Notes: generated by a model from the letters alone, not told the origin. Shown: positions 22,410-35,559, counted from the stretch's first letter. The stretch: DNA of 64,000 bases from Diphasiastrum complanatum (GCA_029204225.1 CM055107.1:26628572-26692571), one strand, 5' to 3'. Numbers and translations are program-made.

Positions 22410-23261
22410 TAAACTAATAGCTCCAATTTTATTATGTAGAATACACTTGTGATCGATGACTTTGCTACTTGTCCAGGGGGCTTCAGACAACATTCTTCAT
22501 ATTTCCACAGGGATAGTGGTCTTGGCCACTACTTTAGGCACTTTTAGAAGAATGAAATTTGTGCTGCTCATGAAATTCGAATCTGATTGTTATTGTTGCG
22601 ATGTATATTCTGATAAATATTGTTGTTGTATGGGACGTTGTAAATGTGTTTTGCTATAGCTGCATAAACCAACTCTTTTGGAATACAAAGAGAAGGTCAT
22701 CTGAATATCTATACTGGGTGGAATATCCCCTATAGCTTGGAATCAACCCCATATATTTTTCACATAGGAGGACTTGATGACACTTGTCGAAATATGCAAG
22801 TAACATCTCGTTCTGTTTGTTTTTGCGTTTTCTTTATTATTCAATCACACCCTCATTGGAAAATACAAGTGAAGTAATTGATTTCATACCATACATAGAC
22901 TCCCGAAAGATCTTAGACAATGTACACACTGTAAAGGTCTGAAATAATAAAAAATATCTTGAAAACCTTTTACTACATACTTGTTGACAATCATTCACCT
23001 ATTTTGTTGAAACGAATTCTAAAGGATGAAAATTTACTGGAAATGGAAAAAAATTTTTTATTGAAGATTAAGCTTGCCATTATATCTTTTGAGTAAATGA
23101 CGTTCGATGAACATAACATGCAGTAAAAGGGAAGCAATAGATATCATAATACAAACCAAAGCAGAAATATTGTATGTGATGAACGAGACCCTTATTCAAA
23201 AAGGAGATTGTCTATGAAATGTTTAGACCAAATTTATCATCATCTACTTTATTTGCACAGA
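22410..23261. other. Region without a recognised gene
   Basis: A 67-codon Cys-rich frame at 22456-22659 lacks recognisable features. The rest is AT-rich sequence with no retroelement domain I can identify. Confidence 0.3.
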
Positions 23262-23461
23262 TTACGCTTAGGAAAAATTCTGAAGAGGACTTTCAGTTAG
23301 TACATAAGCTATTTGATGGCACTCTACTCCTTGTAAGGTTGTCACTATACGACAACTTACCTATCAGGAGATATACAAGAGCCAAGGAAGACATCTTATT
23401 GCTCGAGTGCCAGAGAGATTTGGAAATGGCGCAACAATTACATAATGATCTAAATACATGA
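23262..23461 (+). other. Possible terminal exon of an unknown host gene
   Basis: A splice-acceptor-like TTTGCACAG precedes an open frame rich in charged residues (LRKNSEEDFQLVHKLFDG, YTRAKEDILLLECQRDLEMA) ending at TGA 23459-23461. The amphipathic, helical character looks more protein-like than its surroundings. I do not recognise the family and no partner exon was found nearby. Confidence 0.25.
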
Positions 23462-23771
23462 AATCTTTTCCATATTTTTCTTGTATATGGCATTGCAGAT
23501 TATGTGATGTTGAGCTTTCATATTTTATTTGTTATATTTCGAATCAACATTTGATGCTGAAATACCAAGTATAGGTCATATATTCAAACTTAAGAAATAT
23601 CTTCACGTTTGACCTAACGAAGATTTAAAAGGTGAAGTAGTAAAATATTTACATGTACTTATAACTCATCTATTAACTAGAGTAGTCAATGGAGCGTCAC
23701 ACCTAGAATCCAAGAGGTGTGTTTGCTTGCTCCATAGGTGATACAAATGAAGATACGCCTTATTCTCATAC

Positions 23772-23882
<111 letters not shown>

Positions 23883-24044
23883 TTCATGTATTGTGAGATT
23901 GAAGAAGTGAATAGAGCGTCGAAGGTTATTCCTTTGATTTTTGTTCTTCGCACTGTTGAGTGTGAGTGATTTTGAATCAACTAGCAGTCTCATATGCATT
24001 ACCTAAAACACTCTATGGTCAAATAGTTACATATTCTGACGGAA

Positions 24045-26739
24045 AAGAAGCAAGTACAAAAAATAGAGACTATAAAAACCAACCAAGATGAAGTAAAACC
24101 ATACCTCGGTGTGAATATAGGTGACCGAAAATTGTTGAAGTACTAGTCATGAGTGCCGCATTTGGTCTGAGGTAGCTTCGCCTTTGTTCTTCAGAGAGTC
24201 ATTTGCACTTGTCGTTTTCTGCCGATACTTGAACAGGTAGCGAGATCAGAGAACAAAAACTTTACCACCACTCATTGGAAGGATCCACAAGGCACCGGAA
24301 AAATCAGTAGGCAGGCAGGCTTTGTAGTTTGTAGTTAGGTAGGAGCCTGGTTTGACAGTTGGAGGCCACGTGGCAGCAACCTATTGGCCACAAACAGTAG
24401 GTATAGGCCTTAGGAAGCCACACACAGAGGTAGATAGGGCCACACAGGCGGAAAACGGGGCTAGTGGACATTAGGTGAGGCAGCGAGAACAGATGGGCAG
24501 ATCGAGGTAGGCAGAAACAGCCGCCGACAGACAAAGCAGGGACACAGGCAGGTGGTACAGGGCCAGCAGAGTAGCTCGCAGGGCCAGCAGGGCAGCGATG
24601 AGCTAGCAGGCAGAACACAGGGCCAGCAGGCAGAATGCAGGCCCAACAGGGTAGCGATGAGCTACAAGCAGCCAGTAGGTAGGGCTTGGAGGCCGTAGCA
24701 GCCTGTAATAGGGCGTAACAAAGATGGATAGGTAGCAACTAGGTAGTGCAGGGCCCCAGTCAGGCAATACAGGCCTCGAGCAATTGTAAGCAGGCTGTGG
24801 GAAGCAATCAGAGGTTATAAATCCTTGATTTTTCTCTGTGGACAGTGATCGGGAGATCGCAGTAGGTCTAAGAATCGGATTTTTCTGTTGTAGATAGTGA
24901 TGGAAGGTCGCAATTTTGACAGGTAGAAAATAGGTCCGTTGCTCTTCAAGCAAGCCTCAGAATTTGAAGTGAACCAAGGGCACCATCACACACATTCACA
25001 TACAACCAGGTACTAACAAATTCAAACACTTGACATCAATCACCAAGATATAACATCCTGCAAGCATGCACTCATCTGAACATTGCCCACCACATTGATA
25101 CAAAATCCTACCTTCAACTGATCAAACCAGATGACAATAAGCTCGGACTATTAATCATCAAACATAAGCCCCGCTAAACAACCAGGTTGGTTGCACATCA
25201 AATACAAACACAAACGAATTTAAACCACTATGATTGAAGTCACAGACCACCAATGTCTCATTCCAACCAACCATGAGCATCAATCAACCAACAATTCAAA
25301 ACAAGGAGTAAGCATCCTCTAGATCTCTTCAAGCATTCAAACACTCTACATCTTATCAATGAGAGAAAGAGGGTAACCAACTATAAACAATCCTCAATAA
25401 TGAAATCAAACACCACCTCCACACAATGTGAGATTGAAACAACCACAATCAAGGCATCACACTAAGCAATCAAGCATTCACGCCTAACGACTAACATTAC
25501 TCTCAAACCACACCACACAACTACAATTCAAGACACTACCTCCAAGCAAATCACACTCATATGAGGCAAGACAACAAGGATACAAAAGCTCTAACATCCA
25601 AATACACTAACTCTCAACACACATCTACAAATACAAAGAGTTGGCCCCTTTTTATAGGAAAACCCAAGTATCTCCCTTCAAAATGAGGCTTTTCCAATTT
25701 TCATGCCCTTCAAGCCCTCTTTGCCATTTGTCCTCAGCCTATTTGATAGTACACCTAGTGGCCTCCATAAGAGAGTGGGGGAGTGGTGCATTCAAGGCTC
25801 TCTTCCAAAACTAGCCAAGATGCCATTTTTGTCAAAGGCTAGGGAGGTCATTCAAGTTTTTCCTTTTGTACACCCTAGAAGCCCAAAATGTCAATGGCTA
25901 GTGGGTGTACCTCCCAATTTTTATAGCCTCCAAGGTGTTTTGGCATTTAATATCCAAATTTTGGGTGAGGCCCTTTTTCAACCCCTATTTTTAGTAGGCG
26001 GCCTTCATTTTTTCTTTGGGTACCTTCATTTTTTGTCTTTCTTCGATTTTTTAAGGGTCGTGCTCCTACTGCTCATTTGTTTGGATTTTTGGCCTGTTGG
26101 GTAACCACTTGGTCCGCACATTTCGTTAATTGCCCGTAAATTGCCCAAACTTTGCCGTTAGGGTTTCTGTGACTCCTTGACACTGAATCCATATTTCTCG
26201 ATCCCATTTTTGCCCGAAACTTTTCTTTCTCGGTTTTTTCTTCTGTGGTTGACTTTTTCGGCATTCATGACTAGGGCTCCCACGACAACACGGTTTCCCT
26301 AAAAAATACACGGAGTGATCATATATTAGTAAAAATGGACTCAGTACATGGTGAGATTTTAGCACGGTCATACCGGCTATTTTTTTACAAATGGCCATTT
26401 TTTTGAAAAGCCGTAAAATATTTACCGGCCATTTCTAAGTCCGCAAAATTTGCTCCAACCTCATTTAGGACGGGCTGGGACCCAATTCTTGGTGGACCGG
26501 CACTTTTGGCTCGGTCTTACAAAACTTGACCAGAATATATTTTTGACAGCTTTTTCGAAAGTCAGTTTCTTACTTTTAAACTGTGTCTGGCCACTTTAGG
26601 GTGGGCTGGGACCCAATTCTAAGGCAAACTTGTGCCGATTTTTCTCTGATAACCGAGTTTTACATGCCGGTTTTTTCAGTTATTGCAACTTTAAACCTCA
26701 ATATTAGCCCGATTCTCCATGCGAAAATATCGGCTAACA
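24045..26739 (-). mobile_element. Long repeat R1, copy 1 (LTR-like)
   Basis: This is the longest of three copies (others 30608-32870 inverted and 36112-37798). Read on the minus strand it begins TGTTAGCCGATATTTTCGC, after the purine-rich ACCAAAGGGATAC. A minus-strand TATA box CCTATAAAAAGGGGCC lies near 25649-25658, about 1.09 kb in. It ends near the block GAAGTAAAACCATACCTC and TACAAAAAATAGAGAC (about 24049-24105). Two direct copies of GGGCTGGGACCCAATTCT lie at about 26470 and 26604. I infer an LTR plus leader of a large element, oriented minus. Confidence 0.55.
24296..24720. repeat. Degenerate GGGCCAGCAGG-type minisatellite
   Basis: Short units such as GGGCCAGCAGG, AGGCAGAACACA and AGCGATGAGCTAGCAGGCAG recur irregularly. 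The region is much richer in G and C than its surroundings. A related stretch is present in the inverted R1 copy at about 32300-32480. The long Cys/Pro/Leu-rich minus-strand frame here is a by-product of the repeat. Confidence 0.6.
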
Positions 26740-27296
26740 GTATCCCTTTGGTAGAGTTTTCCATAGTTACTAATAGAGAAGTATGTGTGCATGTGAAATG
26801 CTAGTCTGCTTGAGGAATTGAGTTATTGATCTGTATTCATGTTGGTAACAAAGATAATTGTTTCTAACATATTCACGAACTATTTCAGTTCTTTAACCAT
26901 GATTGGACTTTAGTTGTTGAGGGCTTCTATCTAGAACACAGCAGTTCACAAATAAGATTAACTATTTGTCTGTTTGTACATGTCTGCATTGAATATAACC
27001 GAAAACCGTGCTGACAACTTAATCAGTCAAAGTGTAGTTCGTTCATGCTACTCTGATAACATTTCACTTGTAGAACGCTTTTCATTCGGTTTGATAGAGG
27101 AAGATTGTTGTTTGGAATTCATTATCATCACACACCTACACCAAAAATAATATTGGCTACTTATAAAATGTCTGTTGACAACCAGATTAACACTTGACTC
27201 CATTTCATTTGAAATAAGTCAAGACTGTATCAACCTTGGTGAACGACATAAATACTACACATATCTAGCAATTCTTTGTTGGTATATTTCGACATA

Positions 27297-27990
27297 GTTC
27301 AATATGCTCTCTTATGTAGGTCTACATTTTGAAGGCTTTACAACCTATGACAACTAATTTTTCTATAATAGAAACACTTTTTTAAAATGAATATTTCAAA
27401 CAAAGGAACCCTTCAAGAGAAAAAAATCATTGGAAATCATGGATTACTTGTTATGGTATGACCTCTAAATGTAGGCACATTTAGAGGGAGATTCTACTAC
27501 AACATATTGGATTTGAATGGTAAATGTAGACAAAATAGATTTGAAAAGTATAATACATTATTCACTAGATATGGAATTTGGATGTATGTATCCAAGTCTT
27601 GCAAAAGTGTAATCTTTAAAAAGGTCCCAATATAAATTATTTGCACTTTCTCGTCACTTAAATTTTTCTTTAGAGGACATTAGCCAACTTAAAAAAATTG
27701 TTGTATATAGTTTGTTCTACCTGATTTGTTTTTCTTGCCATATTTTCTACTAGCTCATTTTGTCATCCTATCTTCTAGTTTAATATGATCTCTTATCTAG
27801 GTCTACAGTTTGAAGGCTTTCCAATCCTTGACAACTATGTTTTCCTAAATAGAAACACTTTTCTTATATTTATATTTTCAAACAGAGGACCCCTTCAGAA
27901 CAAAAACAATATTGGAAATCATGGACTACTTGTTATGATATGACCTCTAAATGGAGGCACATTTATAGAGAGATTTACTACAGAATATTG
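27297..27990. repeat. Direct duplication with a period of about 480 bp
   Basis: The block starting AATATGCTCTCTTATGTAGG (about 27302) recurs as AATATGATCTCTTATCTAGG (about 27782). It includes TAGAAACACTTTT, TTGGAAATCATGGA and TACTTGTTATGGTATGACCT in the same order. Each copy is about 210 bp. The rest of 26740-28240 is AT-rich with no gene seen. Confidence 0.75.
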
Positions 27991-28279
27991 GATTTCATTT
28001 TAAGAAAATAGTTTATTCAAAGTTCATAATATGTTAAACTAGATCTCAAAGTATAAGACTCAAATCAAAATCAATTTTTTAATGGAAGGCATTTGAGGTT
28101 TCTACATCAATTCATGATGAAAAAATCAAGTATAGACTAGGAACAAGAGTCATCAACAAGCGATGATCAAATAAGAATGGAGCAGAGGCAAGTGGATCAA
28201 GGGTGGTAGAATCAAGCCGACAAGGAGCTCATCCGAAGGATGGATGTCAAATTGATCCATCTAAAGTGGCAAGGTGGAA

Positions 28280-29560
28280 GTCTTGGTCCTATCATCTTAC
28301 ATGTGACCAAACTCAATAGAGGACCGCCTACCAGTCTATGCATATCAACTTCGAGGAGATGGCATAATACGCACGGTAAGATGCTATGGATGCGGAGGAA
28401 AACATCATCAAACCGAATGCCCACATCGAGGTAATCCATCAACGTTTAACCCTTGGTGTTTGCAATGTGGAGTCAATCATCCATGCTTGGATTGTCCTTT
28501 CAGGAGGCATTTGGCTTATGTAGACTAACATGTACTCATGTGGACCAATCCACCTACAAACAAAATCACTAAAACGGAAAATCCTAGTGCCACCAGGTTA
28601 TGAAATGAGTGAGGAAGAAGACAATTCGACAAAAGTTCCAAGGTACGCAAACATATCCACAGGCAAAAGGATAACAAAATCATAGAAAATAAAACTGGCA
28701 TAATCTCTCAAGCCAATGGTAACTGAGAAAGTCAAGAAATTGGCAATCAATGAAGTCCAAAGGATTTTACCAAGTCTCCTATCACAATCATCGCAAAGAT
28801 TTCTTAGTGATGAATCTTTAAGGGAACCCATGTCAACAAAGTGACTTGAAGGCAATTCGACAGAACATCCACAAAATAGCACAATCATGCAGTCTTCAAA
28901 TGAGAAGTGCAATGACAAGGGAAAGACTAAGGTTGTTAACTGCCCTTCAACAAGCAAGATTCAACCTGATGGTTCCACAATACAACATTACCACTAAAAC
29001 AATGCCAAATCCAGGTCTATCCATTCTCATGAGACCAAATCCATGGAATTCAAGCCCAAAACGGCCAAATGTACAGCAAGAATCAGTACCTACAACGTTT
29101 ATGCCTTGTCCTCAATTGGTAAGATTGACTGTCGAGGAAAGTCTTCAGGTTCAAGCATACCATGAATACCTAGATAGACATAGCATTCAAGCAAGCATGT
29201 CATATCCATATTACGAATTGGGAGAATCTATGACATTGGGACCAATTGCATTGATCTACTCTCTAGAAAAGTGGCAAAAAATAAAACTCACATAAATTTA
29301 GAAAAACAAGGTAGGGCGAGTAATTAACTTGTCAAAAAGAGAGAGAAAATGAAAATAAAATGCAAACAAAAATTCACTCCAAATATTGTTCAGCACTACC
29401 TCCCCGGCAACGACATCAAAAAAATGTTGGTGTCTCCCTATGGATGTGATTCTAGAGGGCAAAGAGAGGTTTTATGGATGTCTAATCGGGTGAGTGTCAC
29501 ATGTATTAATAAATATCCATCCAAAGGGGAGAGGGTAAACATGGTAATGGGAGTGATAAT
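28280..29560 (+). pseudogene. Gag-like remnant with two CCHC zinc knuckles
   Basis: The plus strand encodes LPVYAYQLRGDGIIRTVR, then CYGCGGKHHQTEC, and after 16 residues CLQCGVNHPCLDC (CX2CX3HX4C). A pair of knuckles after a basic stretch is typical of retroelement nucleocapsid. Downstream (28725-28970) a charged frame continues (VKKLAINEVQRILPSLLSQS), interrupted by a TGA at about 28841. No protease or RT follows before 30.2 kb. The family cannot be assigned; the knuckle spacing resembles the gypsy copies here. Confidence 0.6.
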
Positions 29561-30222
29561 CTAGGCTTGCTAAGGTTGTCAATCTTAGCTTAAGATTTGA
29601 ACTGGAATGGCCTAGATTTGGGAGTGTTGTTCATCCTTTTTCTTCTTCTCTTTTTGTTCTTTTCTTGTCTGGTTTTTCTCTTGCTTGGTTTGGTTTTTTT
29701 TGCTTATCTAGGCATTTTGGCTCTAGATCTTCTCCACAAGAGGTTGATCTTATCAAGGGAGGTGAACAATGTATGTATATCTACCTACGGATCTTAATGA
29801 TCGCTCCATATTGTGAGTCTAACACCTATTTTGGTTGTATGTAGATTTTGTGGATTAGTTGGAAAACTAAATGTGATGAAAGTTTGTGCTAATAATGATT
29901 CTTGAGTGTGATAACGAGGATCACTATCAACAAGAAGTATTATGTGGTCCACTGATAGATGTTGTCGACTACCCATTTGTCAATGAACATGGTTATCACG
30001 AATGTCCAATAGACCCTTATGGGTATTATTGAAAATCAAACAAGCTCAAGTTCTTGTTGATCACCATCATCTAATAAAGCCTCAGATTTTATGTAAGCGA
30101 TCTCTATCTACGCTTTTTCTTAAGAATCCATGTCCCAGTAATAAACGGGTCAACAACAGCTCTCTTCCACGACAAACTTTGGCGAGTGCCGAGGGACCGA
30201 CACTCCTTTACACCGAGGACCC

Positions 30223-30607
30223 TGTTGTGGGTACTTCTTGTACATAAATAAATGAGTGGGTCCCACCACTAAAACTACTGTTGGCCAAGCCATACCAAGT
30301 AGGCCCCGCCACAGTATGATGTATAGTTGGAATAATAAGTGCGAGGCACTGGCTTCCTGCGTGTATAAGCCCAGCCCAATGAGCACATCAATTAACTAGT
30401 TTAGGTTGTTTCCTAGTGACTTGGGCCCTAGGTGCAAATAAATTAGTTAAAAGGTCCAAAGTCTAAGCTATAAGTGGAGTCAAGGTCAAATGGTGGTAGG
30501 TGGGGATTGATTCTTTGTGTACCACGATATCTTTTGTGTTTCTTTATAGGGCTAGGATTTCAATCCTTGCCACTTCAAGTAGCCAATAGGATGAATGGGA
30601 CAACCTC
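30223..30607 (+). mobile_element. LTR of family L, copy 2, truncated
   Basis: It begins TGTTGTGGGTAC after coding-like remains (the same GTGCCGAGGGACC block as before the LTR at 45651). It contains the shared motif CTTCCTGCGTGTATAAGCCC followed by GAGCAC (30351-30388) and a CCAATAGGATG box (30581). It is cut at 30608 by the start of R1 copy 2. Confidence 0.6.
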
Positions 30608-32870
30608 TGTTAGCCGATATTTTTGCATAGAAAATCGGGCTAATATTGAAGTTTAAGCTCGCAATAATTGAAAAAATCGGCATAAGAACCCGGTTATTAG
30701 AATAAAATCGGCACAAATTTGCCTTAGAATTGGGTCCCAGCCCGTCCTAAAGTGGCTAGACACAGTTTAAAAGTAAGAAACTGACTTTCAAAAAAACCGT
30801 CAAAAATATTTTGTGCTCAATTTTTGTAAAGACCGAGCAAGAGTGCCGATCCACCTAGAATTGGGTCCCAGCCCATCCTAAATGAGGCTAGAGCAAATTT
30901 TGCGGTCTTAGAAATGGCCGATAAATATTTTACGGCTGTTCAAAGAAATGGCCAGTCATAAAAAAATAGCCGGTATGACCGTGCTAAAATCATATCATGT
31001 ACTGAGTCCATTTTTACTAATATATGATCACTCAGTGTATTTTTCAGGAAAACCGTGTTGTCGTGAGAGCCCTAGTCATGAATGCCGAAAAAGTCAACCA
31101 CAGAAGAAAAAACCAAGAAAGAAAAGTTTCGGGTAAAAATGGGACCAGAGAATATGGATTCAGTGTCAAGGAGTCACAGAAACCCTAATGGCAAAGTTTG
31201 GGCAATTTACGGACAATTAACGAAATGTGTGGGCCAAGTGGTTACCCAACCGGCCAAAAACCCAGACAAATGAGCAGTAGGTGCACGACCCTTGAAAAAA
31301 TGAAGAAAGGCAAAAAACGAAGGTACCCAAAGAAAGAATGATGGCCGCCTAAAAAGAAATAGGGGTTGAAAAAGGGCCTCACCCAAAATTTGGATATTAA
31401 ATGCCAAAACAGCTTGGAGGCTATAAAAATTGGGAGGTACACCTACTAGCCATTGACATTTTGGGCTTCTAGGGTGTACAAAAAGGGAAACTTGAATGGC
31501 CTCCCTAGCCTTTGACAAAAATGGCATCTTGGCTAGTTTTAGAAGAGAGCCTTGAATGCACCACTCCCCCACTCTCTTATGGAGGCCACTAGGTGTACTA
31601 TCAAATGGGTTGAGGACAAATGGCAAAGAGGGCTTGAAGGGCATGAAAATTGGCAAAGCCTCATTTTGAAGGGGGACACTTGGGATTTACTATAACAGGA
31701 GGCCACTCTTTGTGTTAAGATAGTTGGGTGAGTTAGATGATGATGTGATAGTTTGATGTGATGTTGGTTGAGAGTTTTTTAGAGTTGAAAGTTTTTGGAA
31801 GATGGGTGCTTGCTTGAGAGATCTTTGTTGATGAGTAGGTTTGATTCCTTGTAAGTTTGGTTTGATGGATGGTTAAATGTTGTTTTTGCCTTGTAGTATG
31901 CTTATGCATTGGTACAAGTATTGTCTTGCATAGTTGCTTGTGGAGTGATGGATGTTTGGGGTTGAATGCTCGTTAGTGGGTTGAGAGTAGACTCACTTGT
32001 AGTTGATAACAATAGATAGGATGGGTGCTTGTGGTTTGGTTTGAGAGTTGTGTTTTTCCCTCCAATTAGTTGATTGATTGTTGGAGGCTTAATTGGGTTG
32101 ATGGAGCTTTTGTTTGCACTCCTTGGGATTGAATCTATGCTTGTTGATGGGAAAAGTGGGATGTGCTTGAACATTAGAGTAATGTGTTGAGAGAATTGCT
32201 TGGAGAGGGAGAGGGTGAGTTGCTTGATTTTTGTCATCTTGGTTAATTTGTGTTGTGTGAGTGGAGTGATTGTATTGTGGAAATAAATGGGATTTGCCTA
32301 CCTGCGGCCAGTGCCTACCTGCCAACGAGCCATTTATAGCCTATTACCACTTAGTAGGTTGCCGCCCATTTCCCTGGTCTACCTGCATTTTTCAGACTTG
32401 TGTGTAACCTCCCAGTATGCCTATGACTTGTCTGCAACCTCCTGTGTGACCTGTCTGTGCATTATCGGCGGCATGGAATCAACTACAAATATTGTCCGAC
32501 GATCCGCCTAGCTGTCAAAACTGTGTATATCCTGTTGTAGCTGCGGCATCTATCAACCCTCGCTTACCTTCTCACGTTCCTCATTGATCTCTCTACATTG
32601 GCTACTCTATGCCTGAAATTGTTCCAGACATACCTTTGTGGCTTTTATCCCTCCATCTCTATTCCACCTACAGATTCATGTCTCATTGCACTTATGTGAC
32701 AAAGTGTGAAGGCAAGCGGCAATGGAAATGCGATTGATACTTTGGGGCATTCATGACTAGTAGCTCCCCGATTTCTGGTCCTATGCTCACATTGAGGTAT
32801 GGTTTTACTTCACCTCGGTCGTTTTTTTATAGACTTTATTTTTGTACTTGCTTTTTGTAGGAATACGCGT
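30608..32870 (+). mobile_element. Long repeat R1, copy 2 (inverted relative to copies 1 and 3)
   Basis: It starts TGTTAGCCGATATTTTTGC and runs to the TACAAAAATAAAGTCTATA complement near 32870. A plus-strand TATA-like TTACTATAACAGGAGGCC lies at about 31687, at the same relative place as in copy 1. The two direct copies of the GGGCTGGGACCCAATTCT element are here as complements at about 30727-30745 and 30858-30876. A 20-bp inverted repeat around GGCATTCATGACTAG lies at about 31070 and 32747. 30608-32290 is very close to the complement of copy 3. Confidence 0.6.
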
Positions 32871-34173
32871 GCTTAAAGTCCTTACTTGCATTCGGCTATT
32901 GAGTGAATGGTCTGTGTAGGATGCTGAGAAATCATTTTGTATTGCGGTTAGAATTGTTACAAGAATCATAGTTGTAGCATACTAGTACTGTGTGATGTGT
33001 TTGATACTTTAGAACTTAATCATTTCAATGATTCCGCATCTACCATGTCCCTACCATGACATCATCATTTGTGAGTCTCTTCTTGAAAGAGTGGAAATTG
33101 AAGTGTCATCTCTGTGTATAAAGTGTTGGTTTTTTGTAGCCTTCGTCATTCCAAATTAAGTGACAGTTTCATTTTCGCATGTATTTGTATTATGAGCACC
33201 GAACTATCCTTGTGGGTTAGAATTTGGAAGGTGAGCATATATTCTATCAAAGTAGGAAAACAGTTTTTTGATATGTGATAACTGAATTGTTGTAAGCCAT
33301 GTATAGAATACCAGGAGCCTTAGCATTTTTTACCTTTGTCGTTCTCCGTCAGTATTCAAAAAACTTACTACATACTCTAGTAGAGGAGGCAAGTGATTTC
33401 TGATAGTATGCATCAGTATTATGAAACCGGCGTTTTTCACTGTTAGAGCAGTTGTGTATTGCGGTTCGGTAGCATGAGAAAATGTTTTTCATCATAGTAA
33501 ATGCATTTGGTTGTTGGTCAGTCTATAAACTAGTTGACATACAACATTATTGATAATTTGTGGAAATCGTCAAGTTGGAACCATTTGTTCGTCATTTATG
33601 AAGCGTATCAACAGGATCCGACCTCTTTGAAACACCAAAGCGGGTCGTCCGCCAACCATGGTTGAAAAACACCACCTTGGTTAAAGTGTCACACTAGTCA
33701 CACCCGTCGTCGGTACTGTCTAGCGAATACCTAGACTCGACGGTCGGTGAAAACATTGCCGCTTAGCAAACAAAGCGGTGTGTATAACTTGCACCCCATG
33801 AGCACGTCATAGACAGTGAGTTTCTAGCCCATGTAAGCTTTTTACTAATTGTAAGCCGAATTCAATGGGGAAAGAGATATTAGCAAGATCCTATCACGAA
33901 TTAGTGATCAGAAGTTTTACGGAACTAGGACCCTTGAAAGCTAGTGAATCATTGCATCAAAAGTATTAGCACCCCCTTCTCACAATCATACTTGTGAGAG
34001 CCTGAAATACTCTCATTGGCTCAGGAGCACGGGATAACAGAGGAAGCCCCCAAGATTGGATGTGGCAGGACCTTCATTACTGAGTAGGGCATAGCCACCA
34101 TCAGTAGTGGTGCCCCTTGACGTTTTTAGGACGTCTTGGCTAGACCAATCCCCTGCCGAAAATGGCCCTAACA
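32871..34173 (+). mobile_element. Region ending in a putative gypsy LTR
   Basis: The right end reads CCCTAACA at 34173, directly followed by a primer-binding-like site. A block GTGTATAACTTGCACCCCAT followed by GAGCACGTC (33777-33806) resembles the motif in family L LTRs. The left LTR boundary is not recognisable. No ORF with a known domain lies here. Confidence 0.4.
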
Positions 34174-34174
34174 T

Positions 34175-34192
34175 TGGTGTGTCTGCCGGGAG
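34175..34192 (+). promoter_or_regulatory. Putative primer-binding site
   Basis: TGGTGTGTCTGCCGGGAG lies one base after a TAACA LTR end. It has the TGG start and CCGGGAG end common in plant gypsy primer-binding sites. The matching tRNA was not identified. Confidence 0.4.
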
Positions 34193-34633
34193 TCAAAAAA
34201 ATTTCAGGAGATGTTGCTTGAAAGAGTAGTTATCCATATCACTGGTCTACAACGAACTAGTTGTCATACTACCAATAGTCTACAAGTTTCATAGGTCCTA
34301 GATTGCGTGTGTTGAAAACAATTCCACTATCTAAACCATCAGCCGCAAGCTAGCATGACTGTACGAGCGGCTAGTACCACACGTTGATCACAAGACGAAG
34401 TGGTTAGCGTCACACAGTGATGTGTGCTGATCCCACACCTGGAACATACATTATGAGTTCACAATCCAACCCTAGCTGCATGTGATCCGACTTCGCCAAG
34501 GCCATTCTACTTCCAACAATTTGGAATACAGTTTGGACTAGAGACTGCATACAATTTTCATCAGCAGGTAGTTTAGGCTGTGATGCCAAGTACTACTAGA
34601 AATCTTTCATAGAGTGACGGGACAGGTCAGAGA

Positions 34634-35534
34634 ATGGGGTTCTGTATGAAGCCTAGGGTGAAAGTGAAAACCAGAGCCCTGAGTCAAAAGTCATTACCCT
34701 ACGACCCACCAACCCTAGCATCCCGTAGAGATGGCACCTGGTACAAAGAACCAAGAAAAACTGTACATGGGTATGGTTGGATTAGGATTGAACAGGAAAA
34801 CGACCAAGTAGAGCTAGTTAGGTCATATGCAGTATTAGTGGACGAAGGGTGGATGACTTATGGGGTAACTTGGAAAAATCACAAAATGCATGTGCAACGA
34901 CAATTGATTGCTATCCGTAAGTAAGAGACCTATTATGCAACAATCATTAGTGTCACCCTAGACGAGACATCATAGGTATACCAAGGAAACCTAGGTCTAA
35001 GGGAGCACCGCATGGAGAGACTTCAAATCCCCAGAGAGAGCGTTTAGGGCTTAGAAGAAGCATCGTGGGTTTCTTGTCCCACCAGCCTTAAATGATGAGT
35101 CTCACCCACCTATAATGGACTTGGATGATACGTTGGAACCTATAGAAGAACTACCGGAACTTGAGCCAACCGACGCTATAGAACCACCGTTAGTAAACGT
35201 AATACCTGCTACTACAGAACCTGTTGCCAACAGAATGGCAAGACATTTGACTGAACCAATCGTAGTACCCCCGGAGATAGGAGGACTACCCAAGCTTAGT
35301 GGATCCACTCCTGAGTTTCATGGAGCACCGTATGAAAGTGCCGAAGAGCATATTGATGCTTTTTGGACCACCTGCTTTACCAGTGCCATCACAAACCCAC
35401 ATCATGAAATGATGTTTTTTGCCACCACTTTATCTGGAACGGCTAGGCACTGGTATCATAGTCTGCAGAGAGGCTCAATTCACACCATTGAGGAGTTTCA
35501 TAGACTGTTTTTAATTGAGTACGCCCCCCACTGA
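34634..35534 (+). pseudogene. Gypsy Gag fragment
   Basis: A 96-residue frame (34634-34924) with no clear domain precedes a 139-residue frame (35115-35534). The second has an acidic Pro/Glu-rich start, then LPKLSGSTPEFHGAPYESAE and HWYHSLQRGSIHTIEEFHRL, matching the Retrotrans_gag capsid (W-Y-x-S-L and a following F-x-x-x-F). It is cut at about 35534, before any knuckle. It lies downstream of the LTR end and primer-binding site, as expected for gag. Confidence 0.65.
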
Positions 35535-35559
35535 ACGGCTGATGGCCGTAACAATGAAG

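Noticed and set aside
24304-24953. Cys/Pro/Leu-rich minus-strand frames up to 144 codons
   Set aside because: Composition follows the GGGCCAGCAGG-type minisatellite; other frames of the same DNA are equally biased and no start context or domain is seen.
31902-32237. Pro/Asn/Thr-rich frame, also present at 36231-36503
   Set aside because: It lies within the near-identical part of R1 copies 2 and 3, so being open in both adds no independent support.
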